Assembly (NCBI RefSeq): GCF_029309835.1
Contig: NZ_JARJHL010000016.1
Location: 1 to 64,000 of the forward strand
Reading direction: 5' to 3'
DNA from: Paracoccus sp. DMF-8
GTDB taxonomy: Bacteria; Pseudomonadota; Alphaproteobacteria; Rhodobacterales; Rhodobacteraceae
DNA: 64,000 bases
The position numbers and the translations under genes were made by a program. Under the pieces are notes generated by a model that worked only from the letters and a program-made list of their open reading frames with translations, was not told the origin of the DNA and made no database searches. Below, in pieces: positions 29,488 to 38,569 of this stretch; position 1 is the first letter of the stretch; each line of letters starts with the position of its first letter.

Positions 29488-29573
29488 TATCTGCCGTCTA
29501 GAGTAACGCGGTGTGCGGACGGATTCCCGCCGCCGAGCCGACAGATATGCGGACAGAACTACGGGGGACCGCC

Positions 29574-31141
29574 GTGACCAAGCCAGAAGATTCCGCCAGC
29601 GCGGGTATCACCGAAACCGCCGCGCCGCAAAAGGCCGCCTCGACCACGCCGGTCGTGCCGAATGTGCCAAAGCCGTCAGATGCCCCCGGTGCCAAGGCCG
29701 AGCCCGCGCCGAAACCCGCGATTGATCCCGCGCTGGTCGGGACGCCGCAGGGCAAGCCGCGCGATGCCGCCGCCCGCAAGGATGCGACGACCCCGGTCCC
29801 GCCTGCCGCCACCGACACGCCCGAACCGGACAAGCCTGAACCGTTCAAGGCCGCGCCCGTGAAAACTGAACCCGTGAAACCCGAAACTGCCGTAGCCCCT
29901 GCCACGACATCCGAAACCCGCGTGGTCGAGGTCCGCAAGGCCGGATTCATGCCGGTTCTGCTGGGCGGCGTGGTTGCCGCCGGGCTGGGGGCCGCCGCGA
30001 CATGGTGGGCGATTCCCCAACTGCCCGAGGGCTGGCGCCCCGTCAGCGCCCCCGCAATCGACCCGCAGGCCCAGATCGACGCCGCCCGCACCGCCGGGAC
30101 CGAGGCCGCCCGCAGCGAGATCGCAGCCGGCCGCGCCGCGCTGATCGAGGATGCGACCGCTGCCGCCCGCGAAGCCGGTGACGCTGCCGCCCGCGAGGCG
30201 CTGGCCGGTGCGATCCCTGCCGCCCCTGCCGAGGCGCCGACCGTCGATCTCTCGGCCATCGAATCGCAGTTGCAGGCGCAGGACCAACGGATCGAAGGGC
30301 TGGATGCCGCCCTTTCCGCCCTGAACGCGCCCGCCGCGACCCCCACCCCGACTCCCGCTGAAACGCCGGGGCAGGGCGCCTCGACCGCAGGTCTGGCAGA
30401 TGCCGATCAGCGCGCCGTGCTGGCGCTGCAATCGGCGCTGGCTCAGCTGAAATCCCGCGTCGATGCGCAGGACCGGCAGCTTGCCGATCTGGCCGCGCGC
30501 CCGACCGCCGACCCTCAGGCCGCCGCGCAGCTTGAACAGTTGCAGCAGCAGGCCGCGCAGATGCAGGACAGCATCGCCGCCGCCGCGGCCGAGGCTGAAC
30601 AGCGCATTGCCAGCGCCCGGTCCGAGGCCGCCGCCGTGCAGGAACAGACCGCCCAGATCGGTCGCCGCGCCCGGTTTCGGCAGCCGTCGCAGGGCTGCAG
30701 GCCGCGCTGGAAACCGGCGGCAGCCTGGAGGGCGGCATCGCCGATCTGACGGCGGGCGGCATCACCCTGCCCGAAGGGCTGACGGCGGATGTGCCCTCGC
30801 TCGTGCAGTTGCAGGCCGATTTCGACGCCGCATCCCGCGCGGGGCTGAATGCCGCGCTCAAGGCGGAATCGCAGGGCGAGGGGGCGATGGGCGCCATCGG
30901 GAACTTCCTGCGCGTCCAGACCGGCGCCCGTTCGGTCGAACCGCGCGAGGGCGAGGACCCGGATGCCGTGCTGTCGCGCGCGGCGGATGCGGTGCGTCGC
31001 GGCAATATTCAGGCGGCGCTGGATGATATCGCGACCCTGCCCGCCGCCGGGCAGGATGCCATGTCGGGCTGGACCGCCGAGGCGCAGCGTTGGGTCGCCG
31101 CCCGCGCCGCGCTTGGCGATCTGTCCGCCAGCGTGAAGTGA
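29574..31141 (+). CDS. Mitofilin/COG4223 family membrane protein (one frameshift)
   Basis: Between hemD and hemY lies this protein of about 522 residues. It has a long Pro/Ala/Lys-rich N-terminal region (about 1-120), one membrane helix (FMPVLLGGVVAAGLGAAATW) and a coiled-coil region rich in Ala, Gln and Glu. The C-terminal domain contains NFLRVQTGARSVEPREG and a helical repeat region. This is the alphaproteobacterial relative of mitochondrial Mic60, which shapes inner-membrane folds. A lost base near 30680 splits it. The GTG at 29574, with GGGGGA upstream, is my start; ATG 29547 is possible. Confidence 0.8.
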
Positions 31142-31151
31142 GGTTGCCGAT

Positions 31152-32996
31152 ATGCTGCTGTCGCTGCTCAAGATCCTGATTTTCTTCGCGGTCGTTCTGG
31201 CCATCGCCTTGGGCGCCGTCTACCTGTCCGAAAACGGACAGGGGCTGCGTCTGGTCTATGATGGCGTCGAATACACGCTTGGCCCCGTTCAGCTTTTCGT
31301 CGCGGTCGTGCTGGTCGTGGTGCTGGGCTGGGTCGTCATGCGGCTGATCGGCCTGACCATCGCGGTTCTGCGTTTCGTCACCGGCGATGAAACCGCGATC
31401 AACCGCTATTTTCACCGTGCCCGCCAACGCAAGGGCTATGACGCGCTGGCCGAAGGCATGCTGGCCGTCGCCTCGGGCGAGGGGCGTCTGGCCCAGGACA
31501 AGGCCGCCAAGGCCGCGAAATATCTGGATAAACCCCATGTCACCGATGTCCTGGCCGCGCAGGCGGCAGAGGTTTCGGGCGACAGGACCAGGGCGCTGGA
31601 CATCTATCGCCGCCTGCTGTCGGACGAACGCACCCGCTTTGTCGGCATTCGCGGGTTGATGCGCCAGAAACTGGCCGATGGCGATACGGCGACCGCGCTG
31701 AAACTGGCGGAAAAGGCCTATGCGCTGAAGCCCAAACACCGCGAGTTGCAGGACACGCTGTTGCAGTTGCAGACGCAGGCGGGCGACTGGAAGGGCGCCC
31801 GCGCGGTGCTGAAGGACAAGCGCAGACAGGGCCAGTTGCCGCAGGATGTGGTGATGCGCCGCGATGCGGTTCTGGCGCTGCAAGAGGCGTCGGACGTGCT
31901 GGCGCAGGGCAATTCGATCAGCGCCCGCGAGGCCGCGATTTCCGCCGCCAAGGCCAGCCCCGACCTGATTCCCGCCGCCGTTCTGGCCGCGCGCAGCTAT
32001 ATCGCGCAAAAGGATTTCCGCAATGCCAGCCGCATTCTGGAAAAGACCTGGTCGGTGCGCCCGCATCCCTCGGTCGCGGCGGCCTATGCCGAAATCGTGC
32101 CGGATGAAACGCCCGCCGCGCGGCTGTCGCGCTTTGACGCGCTGATGCGCAAGAATCCCGATCACGAAGAGACCCGCCTGCTGCGCGCCGAGCTGTTGCT
32201 GGCCGCCGAGGATTTTCCCGGTGCCCGCCGCGCGCTTGGCGATCTGGCGGAAAAGCATCCGACGACGCGGACCCTGTCGATCATGGCCGCCATCGAACGC
32301 GGCGAAGGCTCGGACGATGCCATCGTGCGCGCCTGGCTGACACGGGCGATGACGGCCAGCCGTGGCCCGCAATGGGTCTGCGACCAATGCCACAACATCA
32401 TGGCCGACTGGTCCCCGGTCTGCGACAGTTGCGGCGGCTTTGACACGCTGACCTGGCGCGAACCCGAAGGCAGCCGCAGCACCGCCTATGCCCCCGCCGG
32501 CAGCAGCGCCGAAATGCTGCCCCTGCTGGTCGGCAAGGGCGGGGCGGCGGTGTCCGGACCGCTGCAGACCCCGACCGCGATCCCGGCCGCGCCTGCCGCC
32601 GATCCGGCGCCTGCGGTCGCGGCAGAGGTGCCTCCGTCGGTCGGGCATGTCGCGAATGTCGCGCCCGGCATGGTCCCGCGCGAATCCGATTACGTCAGCG
32701 TCCGGCCCCGACAGGCAGAGACCACCCCCGAAGAACCAGAGCCGGTGATGACCTTGACCGACCCCGACCCGGAACAGTTGCGGCCGGAACCGCTTCGTGC
32801 GGGGTCCGATCCCGTGACGGAAACCGGGATCGGCACCACCGCCGACACACCGGGCGAAGCACCGTCCGTCCCTAACCCTGCCACGCCGAAACCGGCAGAG
32901 CCAAAGGCCAGCGCCGCCCGTCCGGACAGCCGCATGGTGCGCGACAGCGATGTCGTTCCGGTCCGCCCCGATGTCGAACCGATCGGCGATGATTGA
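31152..32996 (+). CDS. HemY-like TPR protein with C-terminal zinc ribbon
   Basis: The 614 residues begin with two membrane helices (about 5-22 and 45-66) as in the HemY_N domain. TPR-like repeats follow over about residues 120-385. A four-cysteine ribbon VCDQCHNIMADW ... VCDSCGGF lies near residues 409-427, and a proline-rich disordered tail of about 180 residues ends the protein. HemY-type proteins sit in the inner membrane in heme operons, but their exact role is unsettled; this is not protoporphyrinogen oxidase HemY of Gram-positives. The ribbon extension is typical of alphaproteobacterial forms. It starts 10 bases after the mitofilin-like gene, so hemD, mitofilin and hemY form an operon. 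Confidence 0.82.
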   Translation: MLLSLLKILIFFAVVLAIALGAVYLSENGQGLRLVYDGVEYTLGPVQLFVAVVLVVVLGWVVMRLIGLTIAVLRFVTGDETAINRYFHRARQRKGYDALAEGMLAVASGEGRLAQDKAAKAAKYLDKPHVTDVLAAQAAEVSGDRTRALDIYRRLLSDERTRFVGIRGLMRQKLADGDTATALKLAEKAYALKPKHRELQDTLLQLQTQAGDWKGARAVLKDKRRQGQLPQDVVMRRDAVLALQEASDVLAQGNSISAREAAISAAKASPDLIPAAVLAARSYIAQKDFRNASRILEKTWSVRPHPSVAAAYAEIVPDETPAARLSRFDALMRKNPDHEETRLLRAELLLAAEDFPGARRALGDLAEKHPTTRTLSIMAAIERGEGSDDAIVRAWLTRAMTASRGPQWVCDQCHNIMADWSPVCDSCGGFDTLTWREPEGSRSTAYAPAGSSAEMLPLLVGKGGAAVSGPLQTPTAIPAAPAADPAPAVAAEVPPSVGHVANVAPGMVPRESDYVSVRPRQAETTPEEPEPVMTLTDPDPEQLRPEPLRAGSDPVTETGIGTTADTPGEAPSVPNPATPKPAEPKASAARPDSRMVRDSDVVPVRPDVEPIGDD

Positions 32997-33084
32997 GCTT
33001 TTGCCAGAAAATGGCAGAATGCCCCTTTCCCACCGCGCCGGAACCTGATATCCGGCGCGGCACCAGCCCGGTCGACGGGATAAT

Positions 33085-33160
33085 GCCGGTGTAGCTCAGC
33101 TGGTAGAGCACGTCATTCGTAATGATGGGGTCGGGGGTTCGAGTCCCTTCACCGGCACCA
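33085..33160 (+). tRNA. tRNA-Thr (CGU anticodon)
   Basis: The 76-base cloverleaf has acceptor GCCGGTG / CACCGGC, D-loop GCTCAGCTGGTAGAGC, anticodon loop ATTCGTAA with anticodon CGT, T-arm GGGGGTTCGAGTCCCTT and an encoded CCA. It follows hemY by 88 bases. Confidence 0.95.
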
Positions 33161-33184
33161 GTCAACCGACTGGTATTTCAGCGA

Positions 33185-33210
33185 AAAAGCCGTCCTTTGG
33201 GACGGCTTTT
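33185..33210 (+). terminator. Rho-independent terminator after tRNA-Thr
   Basis: The 11-base stem AAAAGCCGTCC / GGACGGCTTTT has a TTTG loop and ends in four T. It is 25 bases past the tRNA CCA. Confidence 0.85.
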
Positions 33211-33242
33211 GCCCTTTCCGGTTTCGCGCCTGCCGCCATTGC

Positions 33243-33287
33243 CGCCCCGCCGCATCCCGCCCCGCCGCATCCCGCCCCGCCGCATCT
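33243..33287. repeat. 15-base tandem repeat, three copies
   Basis: The unit CGCCCCGCCGCATCC occurs three times head to tail (the last copy ends CT), in the gap between the tRNA-Thr terminator and the TonB receptor gene. It is not in a gene and the copy number could vary. Confidence 0.9.
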
Positions 33288-33420
33288 GATGAAAGGCGCA
33301 AAGGCGATGGCGCCATATTGCGCGTTTTCTTGAAACTCAATGCGGCTTTGGCGTGCCTTGCTGGTCCCAAAAGCCATATTGCTCCGTGATACGATGTGCT
33401 TGATGATATACAACGATTCT

Positions 33421-33440
33421 CGCCAATGATCCCCTTGGCG
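33421..33440 (+). promoter_or_regulatory. Small hairpin in the TonB-receptor leader
   Basis: CGCCAA and TTGGCG pair around an 8-base loop, 25 bases before the receptor ATG. It would be in the mRNA leader. I see no B12-box or other known riboswitch core in the 180 bases upstream, so this is only a possible structural or operator element. Confidence 0.3.
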
Positions 33441-33465
33441 GGCAAAATCAGGGACAGGAAGCAAT

Positions 33466-35563
33466 ATGTCACTTATCCAAAGGCTCGTTCTGGAGGGCTT
33501 TGTCATGCCCGGCCTGATGACCGGCTGGGCCATGGCGCAAGAGATCCAGACAGAGGATGCACGCGCAGGCAACGTCTTTGTTCTGGGCACCATCACCATC
33601 AGCCGCAGCGCCGACGAATCCGCTGGCGCGGGCACCACGACCACCGTGGATTCTGAAGAAATCCTGAAAACCAACCGCCAGACGCTGGATGATGCCATGC
33701 GCATCCAGCCCGGCGTCACGGTCGGCAACACGGGCGGCAGCCGGAACGAACGCCTGATCTATGTCCGCGGTTTTGACCGTATTCAGGTGCCGCTGTCGAT
33801 CAACGGCATCCGGGTTTACCTGCCCGCCGACAACCGGCTGGACTTTGGCCGCTTCCTGACCCCCGATCTGGCCGAGGTGCAGGTGCAAAAGGGCTATGTC
33901 TCGGTCCTGAACGGGCCGGGGGCGATGGGCGGGGCGATCAACCTTGTCACGCGCAAACCCGTCAAACCCTTTGAGGGCGAGGCGCGCGTCGGCATCGAGG
34001 CCGGCAATCGCGGCGATATCACCGCGAAAAGCAGCTATCTGTCATTCGGCACGAAACAGGACCAGTTCTATGCGCAGGCCAGCTATATGTGGCGCGACAG
34101 CGATGGGTTCTATCTGTCCAAGGATTATACGCCGACTCCGGGGCAGGGCAGCGGGTTGCGCGATTATTCCGACACCAAGGATACGCGCCTGAACCTCAAG
34201 CTGGGCTATACGCCCAATGCGACCGACGAATATGTCCTCAGCTATACCCGCCAGACCGGCGCCAAGAACGCGCCCTACAACACCGACCAGCCGATCCGTG
34301 GCCTGACGCCCGAGCCGCTGCCCGACGGCCAGTCCTATCAGCGCGACTGGACATGGCCGGAATGGGATATCGAAAGCGTGGCGTTCTATTCGCATACCGC
34401 GATCGGGGCCGGTTCCTATGTCAAGACGCGGGCCTATTACAACACCTTCGACAACGTGTTGCTGGCCTATGACGACCATACCCATACCACGCAGGAACAG
34501 CGCCGGGCCTTTCGCAGCACCTATGACGATGCCGCATGGGGCCTGAGCGTCGAGGCAGGCAGCGACATCACGGCGAACAACACCCTGCGCGGCGCGCTGC
34601 ACTATCGCGTCGACCGCCATGACGACAAGCAACTGTCGCAGCCGGGCATCAACGACATCCCCGATCCGGTCGAGAAAAGCGAAGAGCGGACATGGTCGCT
34701 GGCGCTGGAAAACACCTGGCGCGCGAATGATGCGCTGACGGTGATCGCGGGTCTCAGCTATGATCACGCCAAGGTGGTCAAGGCCAGCCGCACGGATGAG
34801 GATCCGGGCTGGCCCACCGGCAGTTCGCATGCGGTGAACTGGCAGTTGGCGGCGCTTTATGCGACCGACATGGGCGATTTCCACGCCAGCCTGTCGTCGC
34901 GCACGCGGTTCCCGACGATGTTCAACCGCTATTCGACACGCTTCGGCACGGCGGTTCCGAATCCGGATCTGGAATTCGGAACGCGCGCTGACGGTCGAAC
35001 TGGGCTATGGCGGCGATCTGGGCCCGGTGGGTATCGAGGCCGCGATTTTCCACAGCCGCGTCAAGGACATGATCCAGTCGGTCACGGTCGGCACCGATCT
35101 GAGCCAGTCGCAGAACGTGGGTGAGGGGCGGATCAGCGGTCTGGAACTGGCCGCGCAATATGACATCAGCCCCGCGCTCACGCTGGTCGCGAACTATACC
35201 TATCTGCATCGCAAGATCGAGGATCCGGTCCGCGCGGGCCTGCGTTCGACCGATATCCCGCGCCATTCGGCCTATCTGCGGCTGGATTGGCAGGTGCAGG
35301 ACGATCTGCGCATCGCGCCGTCGATCGAACTGGCCAGCTCGCGCTGGTCGGACAGCGCGATCCAGCCCTCGGACCCGACCGAGGTTGCCTATACGCGGAT
35401 GCCGGGCTTCGGTCTGGTGAACCTGGACGTGGATTGGCAGATCACGGAAAATGCCAATGTCGTCTTTGGCTTGCGCAATGTTTTCGACAAGGATTATGCG
35501 CTGGTCGAAGGTTTTCCCGAACAGGGCCGCAGCTTTTTCCTGAACAACCGCATCACCTTTTGA
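33466..35563 (+). CDS. TonB-dependent outer membrane receptor (one frameshift)
   Basis: This is a receptor of about 699 residues with the plug domain first (DSEEILKTNRQTLDDAMR, QPGVTVGNTGGSRNE, YVRGF, VSVLNGPGAMGGAINLVTR) and then a 22-strand-type barrel. It ends NNRITF, a normal barrel terminus with C-terminal phenylalanine. The N-terminal signal sequence is short and weak (GLMTGWAMAQ). An extra G near 34978 splits the frame at NPDLEFERALTVELGY. Its position, convergent with a FecBCD-type ABC operon, suggests one uptake route for an iron or other metal chelate. The ligand is not identified. GGAAGC precedes the ATG. Confidence 0.88.
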
Positions 35564-35589
35564 GGGGTGAAAAGGACCGCATCAGCATG

Positions 35590-35607
35590 CTACGACTAAA
35601 GTCGTAG
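35590..35607. promoter_or_regulatory. Perfect dyad, candidate operator upstream of the sRNA
   Basis: CTACGACT and AGTCGTAG flank a two-base AA centre. This 18-base dyad lies just upstream of the candidate -35 of the small RNA (centre about 48 bases before the predicted start). Such TACGACT dyads resemble LuxR/NarL-type regulator sites; the identity of the regulator is inference. Confidence 0.5.
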
Positions 35608-35611
35608 GCAA

Positions 35612-35640
35612 TGACGACAACTTACCGCAGACCCTATACT
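35612..35640 (+). promoter_or_regulatory. Candidate promoter of the sRNA
   Basis: TGACGA at 35612-35617 and TATACT at 35635-35640 are separated by 17 bases, a good sigma-70-like spacing. The predicted start is near 35647. Confidence 0.5.
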
Positions 35641-35647
35641 TTGATAG

Positions 35648-35748
35648 GTATAAGAAAATGTTAAATGGTTACCTGTTGTGGTCCAGCGAGGGGCCTGATC
35701 GTCCCTCGCACCTCCTCCCGCCCCGCCCGAAAGAGCGGGGATTTTTTT
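35648..35748 (+). ncRNA. Candidate small RNA with CCUCCUCCC (anti-Shine-Dalgarno) motif
   Basis: Between the receptor stop and the convergent ATPase gene lies a compact transcription unit. It has a promoter-like pair at 35612-35640, a hairpin GCGAGGG / CCCTCGC at 35686-35709, the exact motif CCTCCTCCC at 35711-35719, and a strong terminator at 35721-35748. In Rhodobacteraceae, stress-induced sRNAs of the CcsR/cuckoo type, and in rhizobia the alpha-r14 type, carry CCUCCUCCC as an anti-Shine-Dalgarno element. Here the motif lies between two stems rather than in a clear loop, so family membership is inferred. The predicted size is about 100 bases. An open frame starting at 35658 runs through the terminator and is not accepted as a gene. 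Confidence 0.55.
35721..35748 (+). terminator. Strong Rho-independent terminator
   Basis: CCCCGC / GCGGGG with an 8-base loop is followed by A and seven T. It ends the candidate sRNA and possibly receptor read-through, 26 bases before the convergent ATPase gene ends. Confidence 0.88.
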
Positions 35749-35774
35749 GTCTGCGGCGTGGTTTGGGTGCGGTT

Positions 35775-36575
35775 TCAGCCCGCTGCCGGGTGATCCCCAG
35801 TCTGGTGATCCGCGCGGAAATGCAGGCCGCCGTCGGAAAGCTCCTCGCGCCGGATGGGCGTTCCATACAGCCCGGACAGATGCGACGCGGTCAGCACCTG
35901 CCGCATCGGGCCCTGGGCCACGACACCGCCCGCGCCCAGCAAGATCACCTGATCGGCCAGCCTTGCCGCCTGATCGGGGTCATGGGTCGACAGGATGATG
36001 CCGATGCCGTCGCGGGCCAGTTCGGCGATCAGGGTCTCGATCCGGGCGCGGTTGGCAAGGTCAAGGCTGGCTGTCGGCTCATCCATCACCAGCGCGGGGG
36101 CCTGCTGGGCAAGGGCGCGGGCGATCAGCACCATCTGTTGCTGCCCGCCCGACAGGCGCGTCATGTCGCGCGCGGCCAGATGCAGGATGCCAAGCCGGTC
36201 CAGCGCGGCGTCGGCCCGTCGCAGATCATCCGGCCCCGGCGCTGAAAAGGGGCCAAGCGCCGCGCTGCGGCCCATCAGCACGATGTCGCGGGCGCTGAAG
36301 GCAAAGGGCAGGCTTTGCGCCTGCGGGACATAGGCGATGGCCAGCGCGATCTGCCTGCGGTCCAGCCGCGCGATGTCGCGGCCCTGCAGGGTCAGTTGCC
36401 CCCGCAGCACGGGCAGCAGACCCAGAAGACAGCGAAACAGCGTCGTCTTGCCGACCCCGTTCGGGCCAAGCAGGCCCAGCACCTGCCCCGGATGCAGGGC
36501 CAGATCGACGCCGGACAGCAAGGGGCTGCGGCCATGTCCGGTGGCCAGACCGCTGGCCCCGATCAGCGCCGTCAT
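35775..36575 (-). CDS. FecE-type ABC transporter ATP-binding protein
   Basis: This 266-residue ATPase serves a siderophore/cobalamin-class importer. It has Walker A GPNGVGKTT near residue 38, Q-loop YVPQAQSLPFAFSARDIV, signature LSGGQQQM, Walker B ALVMDEPTASLD and H-loop STHDPDQAARLAD. The LMGR phrase after the Q-loop is typical of FecCD-family ATPases. The start at 36575 (MTALIGASG) overlaps the permease stop. It is the last gene of the TrmO-like/binding protein/permease/ATPase operon. Confidence 0.88.
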   Translation of the reverse strand: MTALIGASGLATGHGRSPLLSGVDLALHPGQVLGLLGPNGVGKTTLFRCLLGLLPVLRGQLTLQGRDIARLDRRQIALAIAYVPQAQSLPFAFSARDIVLMGRSAALGPFSAPGPDDLRRADAALDRLGILHLAARDMTRLSGGQQQMVLIARALAQQAPALVMDEPTASLDLANRARIETLIAELARDGIGIILSTHDPDQAARLADQVILLGAGGVVAQGPMRQVLTASHLSGLYGTPIRREELSDGGLHFRADHQTGDHPAAG

Positions 36576-37557
36576 TGCCGCCACCCCGGCCCGCCGCGCG
36601 CCAGCAGCAGCAAAAAGACCGGCGCGCCCAGAACGGCGGTCAGGATGCCAAGCGGGATTTCCTGTCGTGCCATCATCCGCGCCGCGCAATCGACCAGCAC
36701 CAGAAAGACCGCACCCCTAGCGCGGATGCGGGCAGCAGCCGGTCAAAGCGCGGGCCGGTCAGCAGGCGCATCATATGGGGCACCATCAGCCCGACCCAAC
36801 CGACGATCCCCGCCATCGACACGGCGGCGGCCGTCATCAGCGTTGCGCCCGCGACGACCACCGCACGCAGGCGACCGGCATTGACGCCCAGGCTGCGCGC
36901 CTCGTCATCGCCAAGCGCCAGCAACCCGATCCGCCAGCGCAGCAGCACCAGCGGCAGCAGGCCCAGAAGGATCGCGGGTGCGCCCGCAGCCAGATCGCCG
37001 CGTTTCATCCCCGCCAGACTGCCCATCAGCCAGAAGGTGATGGCGGGCAGTTGGTCATCGGGATCGGCCAGCAGCTTGACCAGCGAAATCCCGGCGCCCG
37101 CCAGCGCGCCGACCGCGATGCCGCACAGCACCATGACCAGCGCCGAGCCCCGGATCGCCAGCGCCAGCGTGACGACCACAAAGACCGTGGCCAGCCCGGT
37201 CGCAAAGCCCAGCATCTGGATCGCCAGCACCGGCAGGCCCAGATAGATGCCCAGCACCGCGCCCAGACCCGCGCCCGAGGATACGCCCAGAATATCGGGC
37301 GAGACCAGCGGGTTGCGGAACGCGGTCTGATAGGCCGCACCGGCTGCGGCCAGCGCCGCGCCGATGCAGGCGGCGGCCAGCACGCGGGGCAGGCGGATAT
37401 GCCAGAAAACCGTCGTCTCTGTCCCCGGCACGCCGCGCCCGGCAAGCTGCGCCAGCACCTGACCGGGCGACAGCGGGTAGGGGCCAAGCATGATCCCCGA
37501 CAGCAGGGCCGCGATCAGGACCACGCCAAGGGGCAGGGTCCAGCCGATCCTACTCAC
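36572..37557 (-). CDS. FecCD-family ABC transporter permease (one frameshift)
   Basis: This permease of about 328 residues has 9-10 hydrophobic segments and FecCD landmarks: RLPRVLAAACIGAALAAAGA, the following FRNPLVSPDILGVSSGAGLG and the coupling region GDDEARSLGVNAGRLR. Near the end is GIVGWVGLMVPHMMR. The observed frame breaks near 36710; the other frame continues with MARQEIPLGILTAVLGAPVF to a TGA at 36572. The GTG at 37557 overlaps the stop of the binding-protein gene. Only one permease gene is present, so it should act as a homodimer. Confidence 0.88.
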
Positions 37558-38569
37558 CCATCAGGGCCTTCAACTGCGCGTCGTCCAGATCGACCTGATA
37601 GAATTGCGCGTAGAAATCGCGGATATCGCGGTCCAGCCCGGCGCCCGCCTGTCCGGGGTGGAATTTCGCGGCCAGCCAGCGCAGCCCCAACAGCCGGTTG
37701 ACCGAGGGCGGCGCGTCGATAAAACCGAACGGTTCCTGCGGGGCCAGATGGATGCGGCGGTTGTCGATGGCGGGAATCCCCGCCAGTTCGGGCATGTCCG
37801 GCGCGTTCCGTGCGAAATCGGCATCGACGGTGATGATGATCTCGGGCGCCCAGAGATGCAACTGTTCGGGCGAAACCGTGATCAGGCTGTCCGCGTCGCC
37901 TTCGGCCACGTTGATGCCGCCCGCGCGTTCGATGATTTCGGAATGGATCGAGCCTTTGGCGGCGCTTTCCAGCCCCTCTGGCCCGCGCGCCAGATAGACG
38001 CGGGGGCGCTGATCGGCGGGGATGGCGGCGACAAGCGCCTCGGTTTCCGCGATCATCTCGGTCGCGCGTATCGCCAGCGCGTCACCCCGTTCGGGCGTGC
38101 CAAGCGCCGCGCCCAATGTGCGCAGCGTTTCGGGGATGCGGTCGAAGGCGCCGTCCAGCAGCAGATAGGGCAGGCCGGTCTGGTCCTGCACGCGGCGGGC
38201 AAGGTCGATATAGGTCGCGTTGATATTGCCGTAATCCAGAATCATCTGCGGGTTCGCAGCCAGCAGACCTTCCAGGTTCAGCGTATCGCCCTTGCCGGTC
38301 AGGCGGCCAAGCGCGGGCAGGTCCCAGGTCTGGGGCAGGATCAGCGGGCGGCCCGTATCGGGGATGGCGCGGACCCAGCCCAGCATGGCATGCGGTTTCA
38401 GTACATACAGCAGCACATCGGCGGGCGGGCCTGCGGAATAGATGCGGCTGCTGTCATCCGGCAGTTCGATCTGGCGGCCGGTCGCATCCTGCACCATCCG
38501 CGCATCGGCAGGCCCAAGCGGCGCCAGCGCGATCAGCAGGGCGGTCGCGAAAATCCCCAAGATACGCAT
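37550..38569 (-). CDS. Periplasmic metal/chelate-binding protein (FecB/PeriBP family)
   Basis: The 339-residue protein has a signal peptide (MRILGIFATALLIALAPLG, cleavage near PADA) and a two-lobed binding fold. Typical opening is RIYSAGPPADVLLYVLKP, then NPQMILDYGN and WAPEIIITVDADF. Such proteins bind ferric siderophores, heme, cobalamin or, in the Haemophilus MolA type, molybdate. The wording LEGLLAANPQMILDYG and IYSAGPPAD is closer to the single-permease MolA/FecB-like branch than to BtuF. The ligand is uncertain. It overlaps both neighbours by a few bases. Confidence 0.8.
   Translation of the reverse strand: MRILGIFATALLIALAPLGPADARMVQDATGRQIELPDDSSRIYSAGPPADVLLYVLKPHAMLGWVRAIPDTGRPLILPQTWDLPALGRLTGKGDTLNLEGLLAANPQMILDYGNINATYIDLARRVQDQTGLPYLLLDGAFDRIPETLRTLGAALGTPERGDALAIRATEMIAETEALVAAIPADQRPRVYLARGPEGLESAAKGSIHSEIIERAGGINVAEGDADSLITVSPEQLHLWAPEIIITVDADFARNAPDMPELAGIPAIDNRRIHLAPQEPFGFIDAPPSVNRLLGLRWLAAKFHPGQAGAGLDRDIRDFYAQFYQVDLDDAQLKALMGE

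Noticed and set aside
33161..33465. Cobalamin riboswitch upstream of the TonB receptor
   Set aside because: No B12-box-like core or pairing elements could be found.
35658..36245. Open frame starting MLNGYLLWSSEG across the sRNA and terminator
   Set aside because: It runs through a strong terminator and then antisense to the ATPase gene, with no ribosome site.
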